Shown here: positions 8,001 through 11,397 of the stretch, in pieces | Position numbering within the stretch: the stretch's first letter is position 1 | Layout: every line of letters starts with the position of its first letter | Source of the DNA: Gemmatimonadota bacterium | GTDB lineage: Bacteria > Latescibacterota > UBA2968 > UBA8231 | Length of the DNA stretch: 11,397 bases | Assembly: GCA_026706165.1 (NCBI GenBank) | Contig: JAPOZF010000297.1 | Span: forward strand, 1-11,397 | Direction: 5' to 3' | Notes under the pieces: generated by a model | The model's database searches: none | Told to the model about the DNA's origin: nothing | The model's input: the letters and a program-made list of their open reading frames with translations, nothing else | Translations under genes and position numbers: made by a program

Positions 8001-8939
8001 GTCGAAGCGGCCGTCGCCGCCGTCCTCGACCAGGACCGGTATTTCGCGGCGGGAGATACCTGGGATTACAGCGCGCTGGAGACCCAGAACCCGGCCCCCT
8101 CCGTACAGCATGCGCAGGCGTTCAGGGGCAACCGTCTCCAGATCGATGCCCGCTTCGGCCAGGTCGGCCCCGGTAACTTTGTACATGCCGTTGCTGCGGA
8201 CCGTGAGCCTGAGCACCTCGCCGCTCAGCGCCTGCTCATCGGCTGCCTTGGCCGCCCCGAGGCTCCCCTCCGGGAGACGCCAGGATCTCGCCTGCTCGTA
8301 GTTGACGAGGGTGTTTCGGTACAGCAGCTCCCCCCACTTGTCGAGCCAGGAACGCCGTTTCGCTCCCGGGGAAGCGGAAAAGCGCAGCTCGACCTCGATG
8401 CGGTCGAAAACGGTGAGTTCCTCGCCGTCGAGCCGAGGTCCGAACCCGACCGCAACTACTCCCTGCCTTCGCAGAAGGCCGCGTTCCCCGAGCGCGACCG
8501 GGCCCTGGGCGAGGCCGGCGAAGAGCTCGGCCGCCTCGGGGGCGTGGACTCGAGCGGCGACGCGGGCTTCGATGACCTCCATCTCGACTTCGCTGTCCGG
8601 GGGAATACCGACGGTGCAGCTGCGGTGGAGGTCGCGGAGATGATCGAAGGGGACCGGCTCAACCGGAACGGGACCGGATGGAGTCCCCGGCCCGGCCTCG
8701 TAGAGAAGGCGAACGCTGCCGGGACCGTGCCCGATCATTTCGGCAGACGCCGTCCAGGAACTGGCCAGGACGGCTCGGGCCTGGGAAAGCTGCCCGGCTA
8801 GTCCGGCGGGGATTTCAGGCCCGCCGGGCCGGGGTGAGTCCACTGCGGGCCAGGGAGGCTGCGCTTCCACCGCCGCGGTCAGGGCCGCGAGCGAGAGGAC
8901 GAACGCAATCCCGTCCCGCGGAGTACGGTTGAAGATCAC
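5001..8939 (-). CDS. porU: PorU-like C25-family (gingipain/sortase) protein with Ser in place of the nucleophile Cys
   Basis: 1312 aa from GTG 8939. The start is supported by a signal peptide (NRTPRDG, then IAFVLSLAALTAAVEA, cleavage near residue 26); the Shine-Dalgarno match is poor. Residues about 240-600 match the region that precedes the protease domain in PorU-like proteins (MYKVTGADLAEAGID, DDFLLFYGE). The C25 domain spans about 615-977: MGDGTYDYKN (690-699), TYLGHGS with His847, FDDP (887-890) and IGDPALRL (970-977). Where C25 enzymes have the catalytic Cys, as in RgpB DVACVNGDF, this protein has TAASQVGVF with Ser882 (codon AGC). Residues about 1105-1210 are Ig-like, and 1225-1312 (FHPNPM, FSLAGRLVDE, GTYLYQVEVE) form a FlgD/T9SS-type C-terminal domain. 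PorU normally cleaves the C-terminal sorting signal of T9SS cargo and attaches the product at the surface. The symbol is by homology and gene order; activity is doubtful because of Ser882. Confidence 0.85.
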   Translation of the reverse strand: MIFNRTPRDGIAFVLSLAALTAAVEAQPPWPAVDSPRPGGPEIPAGLAGQLSQARAVLASSWTASAEMIGHGPGSVRLLYEAGPGTPSGPVPVEPVPFDHLRDLHRSCTVGIPPDSEVEMEVIEARVAARVHAPEAAELFAGLAQGPVALGERGLLRRQGVVAVGFGPRLDGEELTVFDRIEVELRFSASPGAKRRSWLDKWGELLYRNTLVNYEQARSWRLPEGSLGAAKAADEQALSGEVLRLTVRSNGMYKVTGADLAEAGIDLETVAPERLRMLYGGGRVLGLQRAVIPGISRREIPVLVEDGGDGRFDADDFLLFYGEATQRWEYGRDAKQYFWRQNPFTEENVYFLDTGAEVEGLRMSRSSGALDNGSPRRIDSYRERIHLEDDRMIRLLTWSIKTGYDWYWEDFGGNARNFSVIVREAVPGTPVDIRVRFWGSKRAIHRFDLYWNDELAGQVRMDSMFVATLRAQAPQGPKEGLNQLGIFQRDNKGTRLDWIEVEFDRRLSAEGGELTFAWPPSAMLENEDAVTAEFVLSGFAEEGKPRIFEISALGWPREIVGFDWDGTAGTAVFQDRFEGGGVPPRYIASVPSRWKRPANIRLDFPSRLRTPDNGADYIVLTHADFRAAADRLAEWRAAGDRFGPMQAISVDVEDVYDEFSGGLVDPMAIRSFVNYAVDNWDPAPWFICLMGDGTYDYKNSTGTSHPNWMPAYQEGISMFDEWYVRVEGEDRIPDLAIGRLPVQSATEAEGVVDKLISYDSDPEVGPWQSRGLLVADDLRHPSKLELRESYFIRDAESLARRVFPADLDLVKLYIAQFPLEGSTKPQARDAFVRRFNEGALIVTYLGHGSLDVLAHEKMFLLSRDADLIDNGRRLPFMYTAASQVGVFDDPDQQSIPEVLMNRPDGGVIGFISAARVGFHSSNMYLAWEFHRLMFSSEESNLPLGMALTIAKQNVSGNQDDRTNMQRYCLIGDPALRLARPRYVVALEVPDSVRALEEVRVAGRILDSDGRPVEDFTGTALVQAFDSTTRSKLDDIAYDRMGNPIFRGRVPVAGGRFETAFRVPKDISYKEDNGRVSAYVWSDHARAAFGSVDNLVLAGTATGVSADETGPEIAIGFKGKDGFKSGDTIPGEAVLEAVISDPNGINITGETGHEMELRVDGARFIVTEHFHNTGDYRSGLLEFPLPAMEPGTHTLRLKAWDTFNNSSQVEAEVRVSEAEDGVLSRLLFHPNPMRDRGDFTYTLEDAAESVRIRVFSLAGRLVDELSGTGHADFNQVAWTPPGELANGTYLYQVEVELADGLRIERKAAIQVMK

Positions 8940-9180
8940 TTGCGTGGGAACTTCAAGGTCTGGAGAGAGTTACCGGTTCGTATCTCGAAAGGACGCTCGA
9001 GCCTGGCGCGGGATCCACAATCTCGGGCATGTCTCCGGCCGCCGGCAGATTCCGCACCGCCCCCGATCCGTCCGGCTTCCGGCGGTTTTTCGCTCGAGGC
9101 GACTCCCCCCGCAGCCTTCGGCCTGCCTGCGCATCGGCGGCGTTCGTCCTCTGAGTACGTTGGCCCAGGAGACCCCGCCT

Positions 9181-9198
9181 GTCAAGGCGTTCCTTGAC
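9181..9198. repeat. Perfect 7-bp inverted repeat overlapping the rpmB -35 box
   Basis: GTCAAGG - CGTT - CCTTGAC: both arms match exactly around a 4-nt spacer. The right arm contains most of the TTGACG -35 hexamer. It is too short and lacks a T-run for a terminator. An operator for a small dimeric regulator is possible; chance is also possible. Confidence 0.45.
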
Positions 9199-9222
9199 GT
9201 ATCTTCTTGTCTCCTCTATGTT
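9194..9222 (+). promoter_or_regulatory. Sigma70-type promoter of rpmB
   Basis: TTGACG (9194-9199) and TATGTT (9217-9222) are separated by exactly 17 nt. Transcription should start near 9229, giving a leader of only about 18 nt that contains the ribosome binding site AGGAGGT (9234-9240), 6 nt before the rpmB ATG. The T-rich spacer stands out against the GC-rich surroundings. Confidence 0.75.
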
Positions 9223-9246
9223 TCTGTCCCTTCAGGAGGTCGAAAA

Positions 9247-9474
9247 ATGGCTCGGGTGTGCCAGGTAACCGGCAAGAAAAGAATGGTTGGCAACCATGTC
9301 AGCCACTCCCAGCGCAAGACAAAGCGGGTTCAGCTGCCGAATCTCGTCAAGAAACGGATTTACATACCCGAGAAGAACCGCACAATCACCCTCAAGCTTA
9401 CGGCCCGGACGCTGCGGACGATGAACAAGAAGGGGGTTCTGCGGGTTCTCGAAGAGAACGGAATCAAAGTGTGA
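9247..9474 (+). CDS. rpmB: Ribosomal protein L28 (bL28)
   Basis: 75 aa, normal for bL28. The protein begins MARVCQVTGKKRMVGNHVSH and keeps the family landmarks TGKK near residue 8, NxVSH near 16, KTKR near 25, PNL, and the C-terminal TARTLRTMNKKG segment. It is strongly basic, as expected for an rRNA-binding protein of the 50S subunit. Only one Cys (residue 5) is present, so it is the zinc-free form. The ATG is fixed by AGGAGGT 6 nt upstream. The gene is a single-gene transcript: its own sigma70 promoter lies in front and a strong terminator follows 44 nt after the stop. Confidence 0.97.
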   Translation: MARVCQVTGKKRMVGNHVSHSQRKTKRVQLPNLVKKRIYIPEKNRTITLKLTARTLRTMNKKGVLRVLEENGIKV

Positions 9475-9518
9475 CACCGGCCGAACGAATCCGGCCCCGT
9501 CTCTGACTAATCCCTGCT

Positions 9519-9547
9519 GCCCGAGGATGCCTGTCCTCGGGCTTTTT
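9519..9547 (+). terminator. Rho-independent terminator of rpmB
   Basis: A perfect 9-bp stem GCCCGAGGA / TCCTCGGGC (9519-9527 and 9534-9542) encloses a 6-nt loop TGCCTG and is followed directly by TTTTT (9543-9547) and further T-rich sequence. On the minus strand no T-run follows the stem, so it acts mainly on plus-strand transcripts. Confidence 0.93.
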
Positions 9548-9692
9548 CTATTTCGGGTGGGTCGCGCGAGGCTGGTGAGGCTCCGCGTGTCCGGTCAACC
9601 CCGGATCGGTCTCCGCTTCGGCACCGGCGATTCAGGGAATCCCGAGGTTCCGTCAAACCTCCCGCGATCCTGCCGTTCGCATTTTTCCCAGA

Positions 9693-10100
9693 TCAGGAAA
9701 CCAGGTCCCTGATCTCGCGCTCGATCCGCTCCTCGCGGACCTGGTCGATCACCTCCTTGAAGCACCGCGCCGCGCCGGAGGCGATCAGGCGTTCGACGGC
9801 CTCGATCTCTTCCTCGGAGTACAGCCCCGATTCCCTTGCCAGTCTCATGTATTCGCGCCTCACGCCGTCGTCCAGCCCGCATATCGATCCGAGCATGTCG
9901 AAGAGCTTGTAGGCCGCCTCGCTTTCCAGGCAGCGATCGACGATGAGCGCAAGGCGCTCCCTGCGAACCTCCGCTGAATCCTGATCGACCGGTTCCACCG
10001 CATGCCCCTTTCCGTGGATGGCTGTTTTTCCGGCGGAAGCCGCAGCCTGGCCGCGGACTCCCGGCCTGCATCCAGCAAGGTTCGGACCCGAGAGGGGCAT
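9693..10100 (-). CDS. Hypothetical helical protein, 135 aa
   Basis: I do not recognise this protein. From ATG 10100, with GGAG 6 nt upstream, it has 135 aa. Residues 1-38 are Gly/Ala/Pro-rich and look disordered. Residues about 40-135 are charged and strongly helix-forming (RRERLALIVDRCLESEAAYK, LYSEEEIEAVERLIASG, VREERIEREIRDLVS). There is no signal peptide or membrane segment, so it is probably cytoplasmic. A second possible start is GTG 9998 (residue 35), preceded by a GGAAAGGGG stretch; it would remove nearly all of the disordered leader. The three Cys in the helical part (in RCLESE, SICGL and ARCFKE) do not form a metal motif. It is transcribed divergently from the Trm112-like gene and faces rpmB tail to tail. 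No terminator is evident after its stop. Confidence 0.65.
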   Translation of the reverse strand: MPLSGPNLAGCRPGVRGQAAASAGKTAIHGKGHAVEPVDQDSAEVRRERLALIVDRCLESEAAYKLFDMLGSICGLDDGVRREYMRLARESGLYSEEEIEAVERLIASGAARCFKEVIDQVREERIEREIRDLVS

Positions 10101-10124
10101 TGGTTTCTCCCAGTTGCAATCCCG

Positions 10125-10176
10125 ATCTACCTATATTTGGTAATCTGTTGTTTTTATTGAGAATAGGCATTTGGAT
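10125..10176. promoter_or_regulatory. AT-rich divergent promoter region (tentative)
   Basis: An AT-rich island sits within the 258-nt gap between two divergent genes in otherwise GC-rich DNA. On the plus strand TTGGTA (10137-10142) and GAGAAT (10159-10164) are 16 nt apart, each matching four of six consensus bases. On the minus strand TATAGG near 10131-10136 could be a -10 for the hypothetical gene. Neither is strong. The remainder up to 10358 would be an untranslated leader of roughly 190 nt for the Trm112-like gene; no riboswitch was recognised in it. Confidence 0.35.
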
Positions 10177-10358
10177 CCGGTTGCCCTTCCGCCAATTCGA
10201 GGGGAACTGTTTCAGAAGCGCCGTTCTCCACGAGGGAAACAACAACCCCCCTTGTGGGAAGATCTTTCCGCTGCTTGTTCCCCGGGGTGGCCCCTTCTAA
10301 ATTCAAGCCCCCACTTGCAAGGCTTAGAACCCGTTCCCCGCGGAGAATTCGCAACATC

Positions 10359-10628
10359 ATGATAGACAAGGAGTTACTCGACATCCTGGCCTGCCCTGAG
10401 ACCAAGGAACCGGTGCACCTGGCCGACACGGGACTGATCGAAGAGCTGAACGCCCTGATAGAGCAGGGACAGGTCTCGAACCGGGGAGGCGGTAAGGTGG
10501 AGAAAAAGGTGGACGGCGGACTGGTGCGGGAGGACGGGGCTTTCCTCTACCCCGTCGAGGACGGCATACCGATCATGCTGATCGACGAGGCCATACCGAT
10601 CGGCGAGCTGGGATTGAAGGAAGGGTAG
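10359..10628 (+). CDS. Trm112/YcaR-family small protein (UPF0434-like)
   Basis: 89 aa. The N-terminus MIDKELLDILACPETKEPVH and the C-terminal FLYPVEDGIPIMLIDEAIPI are the two conserved blocks of the Trm112 family. In eukaryotes and archaea Trm112 activates methyltransferases that act on tRNA, rRNA and release factors; bacterial members are usually uncharacterised. The zinc-type CPxC motif is reduced to CPET (C12), as in many bacterial homologues, so zinc binding is unlikely. A Gly- and Lys-rich insert (about residues 33-52, NRGGGKVEKKVDGG) separates the two blocks and makes it longer than the ~60-aa E. coli YcaR. The ATG is chosen because homology begins there; GGAGA lies 12 nt upstream, a little far. 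It ends 21 nt from the oppositely oriented dehydrogenase-like gene. Confidence 0.88.
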   Translation: MIDKELLDILACPETKEPVHLADTGLIEELNALIEQGQVSNRGGGKVEKKVDGGLVREDGAFLYPVEDGIPIMLIDEAIPIGELGLKEG

Positions 10629-10649
10629 CGTCCCGGCAGGCAGTCCCCT

Positions 10650-11306
10650 TCAGATCGACCCGCCCCCCCAGTCGAGCAGCACCCCCACCATGGACGGGTC
10701 CCGGTTTTTGAGCCCCTCGTAGGCATCGGCCGCCTGCGCTGCGGGAAAGCGGTGAGAGACCAGGTGACCGACCTGCAGGCGCCCGTGGCGGAGCAGTTGC
10801 AGGACGGCCAGGGCGTCGTCGGTCAGGGTCCACCCGCCGTGTCGGGAGCTTTCCGGCCTGGCGCTGTTGTGGGCGCCGTAGACGACGTTTCCCTTCATGT
10901 GCACGAGTTCGATCCCGGGGCGCCGCACACCCTGCAGGGCGATGGCCCCCATGAAGAAGAAGACCCCCTCCTCGGTGGCGAGGCCGTCGGGAATCGGAAA
11001 GACCTCGGCAGCTGCCCGCACCGCGTGCCGGGCGTGGGGCGCCGCGCTCACCACCCGGTCTCCGACGGCGAAGCCGTCGACCTCTGCGCCGACCGCGGCG
11101 ACGCGCCCGGCAAAGTTGTACCCCGTCTGCCTCGGGAAAACCGATGTGGTGTTGGACATGGCGAGGAACCAGGCGCGCTCGGTGCCCGGGCTGATCAAGG
11201 TGCACTCCGCTTCCAGCAGCAGGTCGCCGGGCCCGGGCTCCGGAAGCTCGTGGCTGCGCACCTCGACTTCCCCCGCGGCCGGCCATATCACGGCTGTCGT
11301 CTTCAC
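10650..11306 (-). pseudogene. MDR (zinc-type alcohol dehydrogenase-like) gene lacking the Rossmann NAD(P)-binding part
   Basis: 218 aa from GTG 11306, where homology begins (KTTAVIWPAAGEVEV) and AAGG lies 7 nt upstream; an ATG at 11342 would add 12 residues without homology or ribosome binding site. Residues 1 to about 115 are the GroES-like domain (ELPEPGPGDLL, ISPGTERAWF, QTGYNFAGRVAAVG, FAVGDRVVS). The family then continues through FFFMGAIALQGVRRPGIEL into a GxGxxG Rossmann fold of roughly 100 residues. Here that fold is absent: Leu134 is followed directly by VHMKGNVVYGAHNSARPE, which normally lies after it. The C-terminal substrate-domain segment (DDALAVLQLLRHGRLQVGHL, MVGVLLDW) is intact. 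Family members are usually about 310-340 aa. Without the cofactor fold the product should not be a working oxidoreductase. The frame is unbroken, so an assembly collapse must also be considered. Confidence 0.75.
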
Positions 11307-11397
11307 GTCTCCGCCTTTCTCTCGATGGGTCGCCGGTTTCATCGCCGGCTGGAAGGACGGCGCCCCGGTCGAGTAAGGGGATCCCGACCCTGATGAT
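11307..11397. other. Window edge upstream of the dehydrogenase-like gene
   Basis: Ninety-one bases with no supportable gene. A minus-strand TGA at 11341-11339 forms an ATGA with the ATG at 11342, but the frame leading into it is Arg-rich and unlike a known protein, so an upstream overlapping gene is not claimed. Confidence 0.4.

Larger units (their letters stand above)
8940..9246. other. Divergent intergenic region between the porU-like operon and rpmB
   Basis: About 300 bases without a convincing gene; reading frames here show no recognisable domain and no ribosome binding site. The right end carries the rpmB promoter and an inverted repeat, described separately. The left half must hold the promoter of the minus-strand operon, but no clear -35/-10 pair stands out. 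Confidence 0.6.

Noticed and set aside
6375..8801. 808-residue open frame on the plus strand opposite the PorU-like gene
   Set aside because: Antisense mirror of a well-supported C25 gene; no recognisable motif or ribosome binding site.
8970..9185. 71-residue minus-strand frame in the rpmB upstream region
   Set aside because: Arg/Cys-rich sequence with no domain or ribosome binding site; it overlaps the inverted repeat upstream of rpmB.
9644..9661. Inverted repeat GAGGTT/AACCTC after the hypothetical gene
   Set aside because: The stem is only 6 bp and is followed by GGG rather than a T-run on the minus strand, so it was not called a terminator.
10294..10329. Imperfect hairpin (TTCTAA...AAGCC / GGCTTAGAA) before the Trm112-like gene
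   Set aside because: It needs a bulge to pair, has no T-run, and matches no riboswitch that I recognise.
10752..11393. 213-residue plus-strand frame opposite the dehydrogenase-like remnant
   Set aside because: The minus strand has clear MDR homology on both sides of the deletion, so the plus-strand frame is a shadow.

Overview
The window is GC-rich bacterial chromosomal DNA. It is dominated by a minus-strand operon of exported proteins that resemble type IX secretion (T9SS) parts and cargo. The C25 sortase-like protein beside a PorV-like barrel, the FlgD/T9SS-type C-terminal domains and the FG-GAP repeats suggest a member of the FCB assemblage (Bacteroidota relatives such as Gemmatimonadota, Latescibacterota, Krumholzibacteriota, Eisenbacteria, KSB1). 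Lineage is inferred from gene content only; there is no rRNA marker here.

Layout on the minus strand, read right to left from about 8939 to 1: a 1312-aa PorU-like C25 protein; a 350-aa PorV/PorQ-family outer-membrane barrel; a ~1012-aa secreted protein with an M6-type protease domain, FG-GAP repeats and a C-terminal sorting-type domain; and the first 253 residues of a secreted gluzincin (peptidase MA-like), cut by the window edge. The last three genes are joined end to start by 4-nt overlaps (CTGA, then ATGA). Both large protease-like proteins have lost catalytic residues: the C25 nucleophile Cys is Ser882, and the M6 HExxH motif reads KFFGH. The third protein keeps HEFVH plus a downstream Glu. 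A simple reading is that PorU/PorV-like proteins handle surface export of the two downstream products, with the first and third proteins acting as scaffolds or adhesins rather than proteases.

Between 8940 and 9550 lies a divergent intergenic region, a strong sigma70-type promoter, rpmB (ribosomal protein L28, plus strand) and a textbook rho-independent terminator. From 9693 to 10358 there is an unrecognised 135-aa helical protein on the minus strand and an AT-rich divergent intergenic region. A plus-strand Trm112/YcaR-family gene (10359-10628) follows. It converges on a minus-strand MDR (zinc-type alcohol dehydrogenase-like) gene from which the NAD(P)-binding Rossmann part is missing in frame, so it is probably a remnant. 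No tRNA, rRNA, CRISPR array or insertion sequence was seen.
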